The notes beneath the pieces were generated by a model. It saw only the letters and a program-made list of their open reading frames with translations. It was not told where the DNA came from and did no database searches. From Theileria orientalis strain Shintoku (Eukaryota; Apicomplexa; Aconoidasida; Piroplasmida; Theileriidae): a stretch of 64,000 nucleotides of DNA. The DNA is taken from positions 836,001-900,000 of the forward strand of contig NC_025260.1 of NCBI RefSeq assembly GCF_000740895.1, written 5' to 3'. Positions 45,505 through 57,777 of this stretch are shown in pieces (position 1 is the stretch's first letter; every line of letters starts with the position of its first letter). Position numbers and translations under genes: made by a program.

Positions 45505-47231
45505 ATGGAAGATGAAATTGAAAACCAGTTTAGGCGAACCATTGACGATATCATGGCGCGCTCAAAAAAGAACGATAAATTCGTGGAATGCCTAGATCTC
45601 TTGGCTTTCAAAAGGGACCAGTTTAACGTGATTCACGTTAGCGGGACTAACGGTAAATCGTCTGTGTCATACAAAGTTGCGCAGTGCCTCATTTCACTAG
45701 GTGGATTCCTCCCAAACTCATAGCATTTAGGAAAAACAGTGGGATTGTTCACTTCGCCTCACCTGTTTGAGTATAACGAGAGAATAAGGGTACAGGGTGT
45801 CGACATTCCAAAGGCCGATTTCATCAGAATCTCAAATAAAATCAACACGGTTATCGGCTCGACCTCCATTCATTTTTTCTCAGTGGGTTCACACACCGGT
45901 GTAAAATACTGTTTAGTACATTTTACTGTTGTCGCTGGTGTATTTTGATGAAAAGGGCGTTGAGTGGGTGGTTTTGGAGACTGGCATTGGAGGACTCAAG
46001 GACTCGACGAACTTCGCCTCAAACACGAAGATCGCAGTCATAACCTCGATAGGTTAGAGCGAGTATTAGATAAGCTTGCGTAGGCTACGATCATATGCAC
46101 ATTTTGGGGAACACGCTGGAGGAGATCGCGCTTCAGAAGGCCGCCACGATCAAAAGGGGCTGCGTAGTAGTGCTCGGACCAAACTGTTACAAGAGTGAAA
46201 TATTTGAGAACATAGCCAGAGAAGTTGGCGCCAAGGTGATAAAGAACAATGGGAGGGACTTTGGCTCATTCGACGAGGAAAACTCGGAGACCTCGAGGTA
46301 GTCGGTTACGGGAGAAATTTGTGTTAGGCTGGTCATCGAGCAGGCGCTCAAAATCGGAAAGGCCTCGAAGTCCGCACTCAACGCGAGGCTAATGATGAGA
46401 ATGCAGGTACTGTCCGCCGATGAGTGCGAGGGGGTGAAGAGGCACATATTCGCAAAGTTTCCAGGTCTGCGCGACAAAATGGACAAGTATGGCGCCCCAA
46501 TGGCAGTCGTCATGGACATTGGCCACAACGAGACTGCCATCAGTAGACTGTGTTCAGTAAGTTGACGACACACGTGATCTAAACTGGCCTCTTATTTATT
46601 TGTAGGATATTTTCAAGGCGTACAAGTGCAACATTACCTTTTGCTGTGCAATTTCCGAAAGGAGGAAGTTGCGTATTTTTAATCCCATTGAGTCAGTTCA
46701 AGGCACGAATGCCCTCGGTCAGCCATCAGTGCGCAAATTCTACTACCTAAACGTAGACCACAGCTACTGTCGAAGGTTAGAGTCTGTCGAAAATGACTTA
46801 AATGACCCTGAACTGTCAAACGGGTACGTCAACTACACTAACTCGTCATTGCTTAGTGCCAGGGAGATAATTAAACTGGGCCTTGAAAGGAGCAGAATGA
46901 TCTGCTCTGGAGTCACTAACTGTAACATTAATAAGGACTGGGATAACTGTGGCAACAGTTGCAATGACTACAGTGAGACCAACCACTACGATGGCATCAG
47001 TAGCAATAATGGCAATAACGATAACTGTGGCTATACGGAATGGATTAAGGAGTCAGACTGCGTCACTGGTAACTCATAGCTAGCGTGTATTGTAGTTTAG
47101 ACGATTTTGAGAAGGTGCTGTACAACGCCTTCGTCGAGTGCTGCGAATGTGAAGACGTGCTGGTGCTCACCGGCACCGCCTACATGATGGGTCAGTCCTT
47201 CAGCGCCCTCGGACTGGGCTCTAGCGCCTGA
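45505..47231 (+). CDS. FPGS: Folylpolyglutamate synthase / dihydrofolate synthase
   Basis: Seven exons, 45505..45700, 45731..45882, 45917..46052, 46084..46297, 46328..46556, 46606..47068 and 47101..47231; 506 aa. The ATP-binding loop HVSGTNGKSS (45-53) and following KTVGLFTSPHLFEYNERIR are typical of the Mur-ligase/FolC family, as are VVLETGIGGLKDSTNF, TSIGYDHMHILGNTLEEIA and DIGHNE (standing for the family's DxxHN motif). The enzyme adds glutamate to folates and, in apicomplexans, often also to dihydropteroate. A run of about 50 residues rich in Asn, Cys and Asp (46910-47060) is inserted before the last exon. The stop codon lies inside the last codons of the convergent UTP20 gene, so the two coding regions overlap by 11 bp (47221-47231). 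Confidence 0.88.
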
Positions 47232-50200
47232 ATTTCCTTCGCTTCTTCCGGTTCTTCTTTAGCTTTCTCAGCGCTGCCTGCTTCGTGTTCGTCGCCATGG
47301 CGAGGGCTATCTGCCTCTTCTTCACGAGTCGCGACTTGAGCACGTAGTTCCTTGCGAAGCTCAGAAGCCTCAGATACTCGGCCGGAGACTCTGCGAACGA
47401 GTGCTCGATGAGGTCCAGGATGCTCGAGGCCCTGTCCGCGTGCGAAGTGTCGGCGTCCCGCGCCTTGCGCAGCTTCGGGCTCACGCCGGCCGGCTTAGCG
47501 TGCGCCACTCTGAAGAGCGCTATGATCACTTTGAGGAGCATCACGCGGTGACTCCGCTCGTACAGCACCGGCTTCGAGGCCAGGTGCGCCAGGAGCTCCA
47601 GAATCAGGCTTATTCTGCGGGAGCACTCCGACTTCCTTCCGAGGTCGCACCTCAGAATGTAGCATATTCTCGAGGTAAGCCTCTCGAGGCTCTTGTCCCT
47701 GTACTCCGAGAGCAAGTCGATGCACTTCTTCACGGCCTCCTCCGTGGCCGCCTCGAGCTTCCTGTGCCTCTCCAGGTACCCGTAGTAGGTCGACATGTTC
47801 CTCAAAGTCGCCTTCAGGAGTGCGAACACCCTCGCGTTGAAGTTGGGCACGACCTCGTCAGCCTTCCTCGTGCCGAGCACGCGTGCGAGTGTCCTCAGGC
47901 TTGAGGCCAGGATCCACGGGTGCTGCGACGCCAGACCCACGTCCACCACGAACTCCCATATCTTCCGCGCTGGCTCCTTCGTTACGTCAAACTCCACTGA
48001 AAGCAGGTGCTCCAGCAGCAGGAGCCAGTAGTAGCAGTTCTGCCAGTGGTCGTCGTTGATCTTTTCCAGGAAACCGGCCAGTGCGTTCAGGTTCAGTCTG
48101 TTGATGTCGTGCACTGAGTCTTCCCTCTTCAGCGCCAGGTACACGAAGAACGAAAACGCCAAATGTACGTGTTTTTTCATCTTTCCTACGAAGTGCGCCA
48201 CCACGTCCAGTATTTGGTTCTTGTTTTCCCTACTTCCCCTCGACCATACGTGCGTCACTAGTGTCTGCAGGAGCTTTCTGCAGATCGGGTCCTCTTCTGA
48301 GACTAGCCTTGGCAGCAACGCCAGTATCAACATGCTGGCGTACCTCTTCCATATCACGTGCCCTGGCAGCTCTCTCTGAACATGTTATTAGTGTTAAATA
48401 CAGTTGTGTTCAGATCTGCCACAAGTGGCCGTATGAACAACCAGTGGATGTTCTATTTGATTTGTCGGTATAGTTAATTATAAAATAAATGTGAAATAAC
48501 TGTGGATAATCACGCACTCACCGTTATCACGAGGAGCGTTTTCGTCGTCATAGTTCTAACGTGCGGGTCCGGCGAGTTCACGTGCTTCAGCAGCAGCGCG
48601 AACCGCTTCGACCTCGTGCCCTCGTCCATCGGGAGCAGTATGAACGAGTATCCCAGGGCCTTGGCGGCCACCGTGCTTGCCCTCGTCGCTATGTCGCCCT
48701 TGACCACTCGTATCATGATCTCGTAGGTCACCCTGTAGAACTCCTTGTCGAAGTACACACTCAGTCTCTCACGGTTATTCGTCTTGTTCGAGCCTGTGCC
48801 TTTTGACGCCTCCTCTATGTTGCATCCATTCGGCATTTTATTCGCGGCCGTGTGGACAGGGGCAATTGCGTTTCTCGGTGCGCTCCCAAGAATGTTGTTG
48901 GACTTCACCGTGTACGTGTTCGTGCTTATTGTCGTCTGCATCAGTGTCAGCAGCAGCTTGAAGAGCGGAGTGTGCAGCTTCGGCCTGCTGAGGTTCGTTT
49001 CTATTTGCAGCAGCAGGCTCTCCACCAGCTTCCCGCTCCTGTTGGACGCCTCCCAGGCCTCGTGCAGGATGTCCAGGTACTCGTTTTTGAAAAATACTGA
49101 TATGAGTCCGATGTGGTCCTTGGCCAGCTCCTCCGAGCCCACGAGCTCGAGCGATCCCATTCTGTCGACCAGGTGCGACGCCAGCACGTGCCCGTAGTCC
49201 TCTATCAGCTCCGGCCTCAGTTTACACAGCTTCAGCAGGCACGTGCAGCTCGCCTTTTGCAAGGCAACCTCCTCGCTCAGGAAACTTATCAGCACAGCGA
49301 ATTCGCACAGGCGATACTCATCTGTGTTTGGTGACCCGTTGCTCGTGTTAGCTTGTATCGGTGTGTTTGGTGTCCCGTTGCTCGTGTTAGCTTGTATCGG
49401 TGTGTTTGGCGCCCGGTTGTCTGTGTTAGCTTGTATTGGCGTTGTTGTTGTCACTTGGCCAGGTGCGTCACTGACAGTTAGCGATCTACCGCCGTCGTCA
49501 CAACCCCGGGGGTCGTTCTCAGTCCCGCTTACCAGTGTGTTGTTGAATAGCCTCAGACACGAGTTGACGAAAAGCGGCGCGAATATGTGGCTTTCGAAGC
49601 CTGGCCTCTTCAGCGACGACTCGAACGACCTTCCCGTGGCTGCTCCCGGCATCACCGTGTACCTGTCCTTCAACCTCGACAAGCGCCCCTCAGCCCCCTC
49701 GGTTTCCTCCGCCGACTTAGGCTCCGGCTTCGCTATCTCCGCGCTCTCCTTCAGCTTGCACTCCGGAGTCTGCTTGCACCTTCTGTATGCTTCCACCAGG
49801 TCCTCCGGGAACTGGTCCAGGTTCTTCTCTATTCCTCGCACCTTCGGCAGCGCAGTCATGAAGATCTTGAAGCTCAGCGCCGTCTGGTCGACCTTTCTGT
49901 TCTGCATCAGTCCTGAGGTTGCTGACACTATCAGCTCGTTCACTCTCCTCAGAAACTTGTCCGTGTACTCCAGGTGCTCCGTCCTGTGGCTCACCAGCTT
50001 CCCATTTAACAACGCGATCAGGAACGTGAAGTTGCTTTCGACCACCTTCGCGTCCGAGTACTGCGATATCAGCGATATCAGTTGTGACGACTTCGGATGC
50101 CTCGCTTCGTCTATCTTCGAACTCGAGTCGTCCTTCTCCTGCCTCCTCGCTATCTCGTCCAGGATCATCGTGTACAGGTATCTGAGCTGGTTTCTCGTCG

Positions 50201-53200
50201 TCAGCATGTTTTCTTCGTCCAGCACCTTGTTCAGTATTGCGTGTATTGTGAATATCAGCACTGAGCACTTGTAGCCCTTGGTCATGTTTGTGAAGAGCTC
50301 CTTGACGAAGACGTCGACGTGCCTTGTTCTGAACGGCTTCGCCAGGCTTATCAGCGCCGTTCTTGCCAGCCTTCTCACGTCTCTGTTTCTCGACGCCAGG
50401 AACTTCGCCAGTATTCTGCACTGCTTCACCAACTCTCTGGTCACCGCTGACTCCGGGTAGAACTGGAGCAGGTTTCCTATGCACTCGAACACCTCCACCA
50501 CTGGCACGTCTCCCACCTTCTTCTTTCCTTCGACCAGACTCATCTTCTTCAGCCTCGCCAGTATCAGGCCCACTCCCAGGTTATCCTTGAATGCCACTCC
50601 TAGATTGTCCTTGAATGCCTCACCTCCGTCGGCTCCGTTGTACTCCCTCAGCGCCTCCATTTTAGAGCTCGTTACTGACGAAAATATCTTCAGCACTATT
50701 GCCAGCTTGCATGCGCCGTACGTCTGCAGCAGCCTCTTCAGAATCTTAACGATCGAGGGCACTGGCAGCACTTGGGATGACGCTATCAGACACTGCTTCG
50801 ACATGTCCGACAGCCCTATGTGCCTCACCGCGTTCCTCTGTATCAGAAACTGGAGCGCCGTTGGTACTATTAGCCTCAGCAGCGTGGTTGTACTGAAACT
50901 TCCTGACTCCACCATTGCCTGCAACTGCTTAATTCCTTTGCACCTCTTGTACTTCTGCAACTCCCTCATTTGATGAAAACAGCCTGCCACTGACGAGTTT
51001 ACGAGTAAATCTGCGTGCGTGTTTGCGAATATGGTGCCTGCCTCTGCCATGCTTGCGAAATCGTGCACAAACTGCTCCAGCAGCTCCAAACACAGACACA
51101 CCAGTGAGTCGTCTGCGTTACCGGCCAGGCTTCTTCGTATAAAAGGCACGAGTGTTCTCGATATTACGTACGTGGTCTCCTCTACTTTCGCGGGTGCCAA
51201 CTCCCTAACTTCTCTCACTCTTTCCTTTGTTATTTCCATGATTTTAAAGGATAGCTCCGCTACGCTCCTTCTCACTCCCGGGTCCCTGCTGTGGCTCGAA
51301 AGCAGGAAGAGCGAATGTGTCAGCAGGCTGTTGATGCATCTGAAGCTCAGCCTTCTCGTGTTCAACTCCTGCACCACGTCTGTTATTATCTCCACGTTCA
51401 GGTCCAAATCCAGCCTCAGCTCCACTGACACTCCGTTCATCGAGCACAGCCGTTCTCCCGTGTATCCCACTCCATCGTCTAAACGTTGTATTGTCGTTTT
51501 TTTGTAAATGGGTAGTCATTTCGTTAATTATACAATGGTTTATAAATATTTAGTTATTTTGTTTTTTGGTAAATACTGAAATACATGGTTGTTTAATAAC
51601 AGTTTAACACATTGTTACTTATGATATAGTTGCTTAATAAATAGTTAATTATCATCAAACGGTTACTTAATGGTTGCCTGCGATTCCTACCTGTGGACGG
51701 TATTTTCCCCAAAAGCTCTGACGCTGCCCTCCTGCACCTGCTGTCCTGGACCAGCGACAGTATGTTGTCCACGAAGTCCCATATCCTGCCTGCAGAGGCC
51801 ACATCGTCGCCTTCCACTAGGTACATGCATATGTCCACTGAGCGCAGTATCTTCTTCCACAAATCCACCTCGTTCTTCAACTTCGCCAGCTTTGTCATTT
51901 CAGGTCTCGCTGGGAGCGATGCTAGGAATATGCTCAGCGCCCTGCGCCTAACTTCGTCGCCCAGGTCCAGTTCCACGATGCATGAAATCAGGTGGCAGTT
52001 GTAGTTGCAGTGCGTTGACATAGAGTTAAGCAGTGTTTCCGACGAGGTTGCCATAATTTTCAGCATCTCTTCGCCGCTTTCGAGCTCGTTTTTCTTCAGG
52101 TGCGCCGGGTACAGATTATATACGTTGTCCGCCAGCGTCATGTGCTTCTGACTCAATTTAACTTCAAATACTCCTGGAAAGAGCCCCCTGACTACTCCTG
52201 TGCAAAACTCCTCCGTGTGCTCTGGCTGCGATGTGCAGGCTATCACGAAATCCATTCCAGCTAGCCTGCCCAGTGCCGCTATCACTTCGGAGTGCCTTTT
52301 GAATATCTCCATGAAGTGGCCCACTTTGAATATTCCTACCAGCTCTACCATGATCTTAAACGCTCTTTCCACTAAAATGTTCGAGTTATCCTTAGTGAAA
52401 TCTGCGTTCTCCTTGAGTATTATGCAGCAGAACTCCATTATTGGTCTCGACTGTGGCCTTAAGTTGTTCACCAGCCTTTTGACTACTAGGTTAAGTGTCG
52501 TGAGCACATTCGGCAGGTTCAGCGTGTACTCTGCTTCGTGGAACTTCATCGTTCTGCGCATTGCTGCAAACGATTCGTCTTCTGCGGCTGCAACTTCTCC
52601 TGTGAACACGTGTGAGTATTCGTTTGGCAGAAGCTCCATCAGCATCAGACTAACGTACTTCGGCTCAAAGTTTAGAAAATAGTCCACGATCGTGCTTCCG
52701 TGTGCCACGTTTGAGTGCTGGTATATTCTTGGTACCAAGAGTCTTATTTCCACTCCTATTGCCATGTTCACGTTTTCCCGGTCCTCCTCAGTCTCGCAAA
52801 CTGCTTCTCCGTACACGTACTTGCTTGTCAGTCCCAATATCTGCTGGTGGTTGCCTGTGCACATTTCACTAAGCCTCTTCGTCTCCATCTTATTGTACCT
52901 CTTCGCCACTATGTTCAGGCTTGCTTCTCGCACCTTCGGGTCTCCGCTCTTCAGTCCTGTCGTCACGCAGCTATCAAACAACTCTTCTCTGTACCTCTTC
53001 CTGTTGTATTTACTCATTATGCCACTCAAAGTACAGATTGCGTTCTTCAGGAACTCTGTGTTTCCTCTGAACTGTTCCAGCGTGTAGTCTACCAGGTCTT
53101 CTATTTTCTGGTCTCTGTCTTTCACTGTCGCCACTATCTCCGTGATTACTCTCAGCAGGTGGTGCTGTATCGTTATCAGGTCCGTCTTCTCGCACGTCTT

Positions 53201-55585
53201 GTAATTCACTGCTGCCTCCACTGCCTTGTCGAGCTCAGGCCACCTATCCGCTGCTTCTAGGCCCTTCAACTGCCTACAATACAGCTCCCACGTCTCATTC
53301 AGCCCCTTTTCGTGTGCCTTCAACTTTGAGATCATTATTTTGTTCGCGTCGAACGCTCCTTCCCACAGTGGCGAGAACTTTACAAAGTATTGACTCATAA
53401 GCACCTTCTTCACCAGGCCTTTGAGCTCCTGATACTCTGGGCCTCTTATTTCTTCAAAGTCTATTGCGCTCACTGCTCTCGACATCGTCATACACTTTTT
53501 CCTTGCGTTTTCTACGTCGTTCGGTGTGCGCTCCATCTCCGTCAGCTCTTTAAGGCACTCCATGTCCTTATTCAATTTCGAGTAGTGCAGTTCCACCAAC
53601 TTAATTGCGTTAATCCTCAAATTGTTATTTTCATTCGGCAATGTTTCCACCACTTCCCTCACCGCCGACTCTTTGTTTGAGGCGTTATCGTAGTTTGCCG
53701 CTAGGAACTCAACTACCAGGTAGTTGTCGAAAAGGTGCAGTCTCGTTGCTGTGGACACCAACTTTTCAATCCATGCGCCCCTGTCCTTCGTCAACAACTC
53801 GAACGTGATTGTGTACGTCCTCATCAACACTCTTGAATCATGCCCCTGCTCCAGTCCTCTCAGCACTTGTGCTAGCACTCTCTCAAACAACTCGTCTTCC
53901 TTTTCTATCCCGCTCGCCTTCAGCTTAATCCGCACCTTATTTATGCAAGACAGCCCAAACATTATACTATACAGGTTTACAAACAACTTCATGCTTCCTC
54001 CGCCTTCCATTTCATCTAAGGTGCTTTTTACAAACTCCAACACCCGCTTCAAGATCTGTGTATTAACTATCAGTGGGTGAAAAATATCTCTGTGCTCTAT
54101 TATGTTTGCCAGGACCAGCAGTATTTGCGATGCTTGACTTGCGTCATTCGTCTTCAGTCTCCACTCAAACAGTGATAAAAACGAGTTGATGTTGTTCATT
54201 CCCACCTCGTTGTGGTCAATGCTTTCTAGGAAAACTCCGAATTCCTTCTCCAGAACTCGCGTTGACTCCGTCTCCGACCTCACTGTTCTCAGAAGGTAAC
54301 TGCACAGGTCCTCGAACACGCTCACTCGCCCTCTCCGGTTCGAGAATTTTAGCAGCGGCACTATGAAGCTCACAAACATCTCTCTAAAACTCTCTCCTCT
54401 GGTTATCAGGGGATAATTCTTTACTGGCGTTATCTTACTCTGGTCAAACGTCAGCAACATCTCCAAGTTCAACTCCACTAGTATGCACAGAGCTTTAAAT
54501 TCTATTTTACACGTTTCCTCTTTTAACTTTACTACATTCAGTTCATATTTGCTCTTCAGCCATGTTAAATCGATTTTACTGTCTTTCGCGTGTGTAGACA
54601 TTACGTGTATTGTGTTTCTTATGTTTTCGACCACCTTGGTCACTTCTTCCATTTTACTTGGTATGAGTTCCTCAAACAAATATGTAAACATCGACTCTAT
54701 CTTCGACGTGAAACTCCCGTCTACGTTCTCTATGATAGTGAATATTATTTTCTCCGCTCCGTCTCTGTCAAATTTGATTTATTCTCAAACTTACGTGTGT
54801 ATGCACATTTCTATTACTTCCTTAATTATTTGCATTGGTGCTCTTCTTAGCAGTGTTCCCAAACATTCCATCGCCAGTCTCTTTATCAGCTGATTCCTAC
54901 TGTTCAGCCATGGCAAGAAGTCCTTTACTATCTCGTGTATGTTCTTCAAAATGTGCGACGTGTGTGATCTAGGAATTCCATTTTTTCACTCCTGACTTAC
55001 TTGAAGTACGTTAGCACGAATGTAAAAATCGGCTTCGAGTTCAGGTTTGGGTTGAGCTCAATAATTTCCAGAGCATCGTCGAATGGGAGCTTTAGAGCAC
55101 CGGAATCTCCATAGTCCTAACATCATTATTAATTGGTTAACGTACCTTAAAATACGCCGCCAGCAGCCTGCACACGTAATCCAGCTCTGTGTGCGAGGCA
55201 TCCCTTGCACATTTCAAGAGTATTCGCAGCGGTTTGTCATAATATTTTATAGGCCTCTCTTCAAACTCGTTGTATCTACTCCCTTTTGCAAAAAACTCCG
55301 ATCTTTGTAGCTCTCTTAACTCATTTTGGAACTTGAGGAGATCCTTTACTCTCAGAAGGTTAGTCAAGGTCACTCTGAAGCATCTCGGTGATCCATCTAC
55401 GTCTACATTTAAAATGAATCATTTATTTTTGTAGAATCAATATGTATTTTCTGCTTATCTACAGATACGTAGTATGTTGCGTTACCTTTCGCGATAAATG
55501 AAACTATATCATCGTACGCTGAAAGACGAATAGATTTTGCGATTTTGGATGATGACTGGAACTTGAATCTCTTTTTTTCTACCAT
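47221..55585 (-). CDS. UTP20: U3 snoRNA-associated protein UTP20 (DRIM)
   Basis: Seven exons on the minus strand: 55486..55585, 55146..55402, 55001..55116, 54795..54968, 51691..54764, 48522..51478 and 47221..48375; 2,610 aa against about 2,785 in human. The start reads MVEKKRFKFQSSSKIAKSIR, like the conserved N-terminus of UTP20, followed by NQLIKRLAMECLGTLLRRAP. The rest is a long helical-repeat solenoid; SRNRDVRRLARTALISLAKP and VFVKELFTNMTKGYKCSVLI with FTIHAILNKV are the best landmarks. The C-terminus is very basic (LRKLKKNRKKRRKFRR), fitting a nucleolar protein. UTP20 works in the small-subunit processome during 18S rRNA maturation. Two intragenic repeats lie within (49324-49440 and 50572-50619). 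G+C rises strongly from 5' to 3'. Splitting into three genes is excluded by matching splice phases at 51479-51690 and 48376-48521. Confidence 0.85.
49324..49440. repeat. 39-bp in-frame minisatellite in UTP20
   Basis: Three consecutive 39-bp units starting at 49324, 49363 and 49402. On the minus strand each codes PIQANTxNxxPNT. Being a multiple of three, gain or loss of a unit keeps frame. It lies in a linker of the solenoid protein. Confidence 0.92.
50572..50619. repeat. 24-bp in-frame duplication in UTP20
   Basis: Two 24-bp units (50572-50595 and 50596-50619) that differ at three positions and code AFKDNLGV twice on the minus strand. Confidence 0.88.
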
Positions 55586-55694
55586 AATGGGATTCTTTCC
55601 AGTCAAAATTAGGTTATCCTTTCCTGACTCCGACCAATTGATTCAATTAGTATTAATGTATATAGAATGTAATATATTTTACATAAAATTGACA

Positions 55695-56251
55695 TTATTT
55701 AATATGATTTTGTGAATTTTGCTTATTTCCAGTTTTTGATGAATTTCTCAGTGAATTTAAGTGACGTTCGTGGAGTAGAAATAGTAACTGGGCTTGGGTT
55801 CTTTTTGCGTTTCTTTTCGAATCCGGAAGCAGGGAAGGATCTTTGATTTTAATACATTCTTCTATTTTCACTAATACCTTTCTAATTTTCCGAATTTCCT
55901 AAATTATGTGTAATGTGTCAAGCATAGTGTATCACTTACTTCCTGTAACTCTTCATCGGATTTTTGCCTCCAATATTTTGCTTTGCGATATTTTATACAA
56001 TTAGGGTCATAGTTTTTATAATCATCGGTGTGTATCACGGTCTCAATTGATGTGCGACTGTGTAATGTGAAAGGATTCCTATGTGTTAATTTATTAGTAG
56101 ATGTTGAATAACTAAAATTATCTTTTAAATTGTTAATTCGTGCTGAGAAGCTGTGGAATCCTATTAAAAAACAGTTCGTTTCAATCAAAAAATATAGTAC
56201 AAAGCTTAATAACACAATATGTTTGTAAAATAGAGTAACAAAATTATTCAT
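55695..56251 (-). CDS. Apicoplast-targeted small protein, possibly ribosomal protein uL29
   Basis: Two exons on the minus strand, 55940..56251 and 55695..55898, phase 0, intron 41 nt; 171 aa. It starts with a hydrophobic signal peptide (FVTLFYKHIVLLSFVLYFLI) and an Asn/Ser/Thr/His-rich stretch free of acidic residues except near its end, the bipartite apicoplast leader. The mature part is KYWRQKSDEELQEEIRKIRK, a Lys/Glu-rich helix, then KRNAKRTQAQLLFLLHERHL. The SDEEL start and the final basic helix ending in HER recall uL29 (pattern 'LSDEELxxxL...RARILTVLRERE'), a nucleus-encoded protein in apicomplexan plastids. The resemblance is weak and by eye. The leader call is stronger than the family call. 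Confidence 0.5.
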
Positions 56252-56468
56252 AGAATTAAAAACATTTTAATATTTATAAAACATTGTTGTTGCTATTTTA
56301 AATTCAGAAAATTTGAAAATTATATGATTTATATATTCTATTTCTACACAACACACAATAATAAATGGTCTTAACCATTGTGTATTATGTATATTTTTAA
56401 TGTATAATTTGTTTAAATATGATGATTTATTTATGACAGTATAATTAATATTTATTTTTAATTAAATT
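56252..56468. promoter_or_regulatory. Shared 5' region between divergent genes
   Basis: A 217-nt, very A+T-rich gap between the start codons of the uL29-like gene (minus) and the RAP protein gene (plus). No motif stands out. Confidence 0.4.
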
Positions 56469-57529
56469 ATGATTAGTAGGCTTAATTTAGGTATTAAAAA
56501 TCTTAGTCAATTAACACATATCTTTGATCACATAAATTACTTAAATAACAAACACATTTCAAAACTTTTGGATTTTTTTGTATTAAGAAGGATTGATGGT
56601 CGTTTTTGTAATAATATAATCCATTATTTAAGTTTTAATGTACAAAATCTTGGACTAAGTGAAATAAATAGTTTAGTAAAGAATGTCTTATTCACAAAGT
56701 ATACACTCAACTCAACTATTCTGAACAATATTTTGTTTAGTTTGGTAGAGAAATACAAGTTGAGTCGAATTTTATCTCTTAATACATTTTACCATTTACT
56801 TCTGTTTGATTCATGCTGTTATATTTCATCAGATAAATGTATGGAGTTTCTCGATAATTTTAGGCTATCCTGTGATTCTATTGAACAATTAAATTTATTA
56901 TACGTGTTTAACGGAATACAGTTTTTTCGTCCAGATATTAGCTCACTTTACACACCTCAGCTGACAAACTATGTAAAATATCTGAAACTGCTTTCGCCAA
57001 AAATATTACTAAGAAGTGGACTGTATGGCGAAACCGATGATGTTAGTGAAGTTAAGAGAATTATGGATAAATTGAATGTGGAATATGTGTCCGGTATAAC
57101 AGGTATAAAAGATGGCCAAATCAAGTATAATTAGGTCATCTGTACAATCCAATTATTCTAAAGGGAACTAACATGGCCATAGATGTTGATTACCAAGGGT
57201 TTGATGAATGTGTTAAATAATAATATGTTTAGGGATATATACTATGGATTTCAAGAATTCGAACGTGCTACTTCATTGTAAGTTTACAATCATGAGTTTA
57301 TATATTATGTTAATGTAGAAAACAGTTTATAATGAATGAAATGGGATGGAAACTACGATTTATTCCGATTGATGAATGGAAATATAACATATCAGGTTTG
57401 CTAAAATAACTCTTCAATTTTAATAATTTTTGTCTAGATGCGGATAAAAAAAATTATTTGAGCAGATTTATATGTAAATACTACGTGGATACCCAGTTCG
57501 ATAAGAATCCGCCTTGGGTTCCCATCTAA
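56469..57529 (+). CDS. RAP-domain protein, probably organellar RNA-binding
   Basis: Five exons, 56469..57102, 57135..57198, 57233..57277, 57319..57395 and 57438..57529; 303 aa. The first 210 residues are Leu/Asn-rich and helical (KNLSQLTHIFDHINYLNNKH), as expected for the helical repeats of this class. The C-terminal exons give a RAP-type domain: GHLYNPIILKGTNMAIDVDY, then ATSLKQFIMNEMGWKLRFIP, IDEWKYNISDADKKNYLSRF. In the RAP family the pattern is a hydrophobic-Asp-Val-Asp strand, 'LK.R.L...GW.VV.IP..EW'. Members act on organellar RNA in Apicomplexa. The N-terminus (MISRLNLGIKN) is short and basic, which may be a mitochondrial signal. The domain begins in-phase over four very short exons. 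Confidence 0.72.
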
Positions 57530-57777
57530 GCCAAAAAACAACATCACAATTCATCAAATTAATGTTTTATCAATGTAATATATTCGAATGGGTTATAAAA
57601 TAATTTATATAATGATATTTTAAAATGTTTTTCTGTTTTTCAAGCCTGTGTTTTATTCTTTGTTATATTGGACTGCTACCGAATGTGTGTATTTATATCT
57701 ACTATTCCATGGGTTTATAAATCATTAATTAGGTATTGGGGTTTTGGGAAACTGATTTTGTTAAGGACTCGAAGAGT

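Noticed and set aside
49243..50274. Plus-strand open frame of 343 codons opposite UTP20
   Set aside because: Ser/Leu-rich antisense shadow; the minus strand carries the UTP20 solenoid.
47221..54691. Three separate genes at 47221..48357, 48510..51470 and 51593..54691
   Set aside because: Phase-matched introns join all three into one UTP20-sized protein with N- and C-terminal landmarks in the right order.
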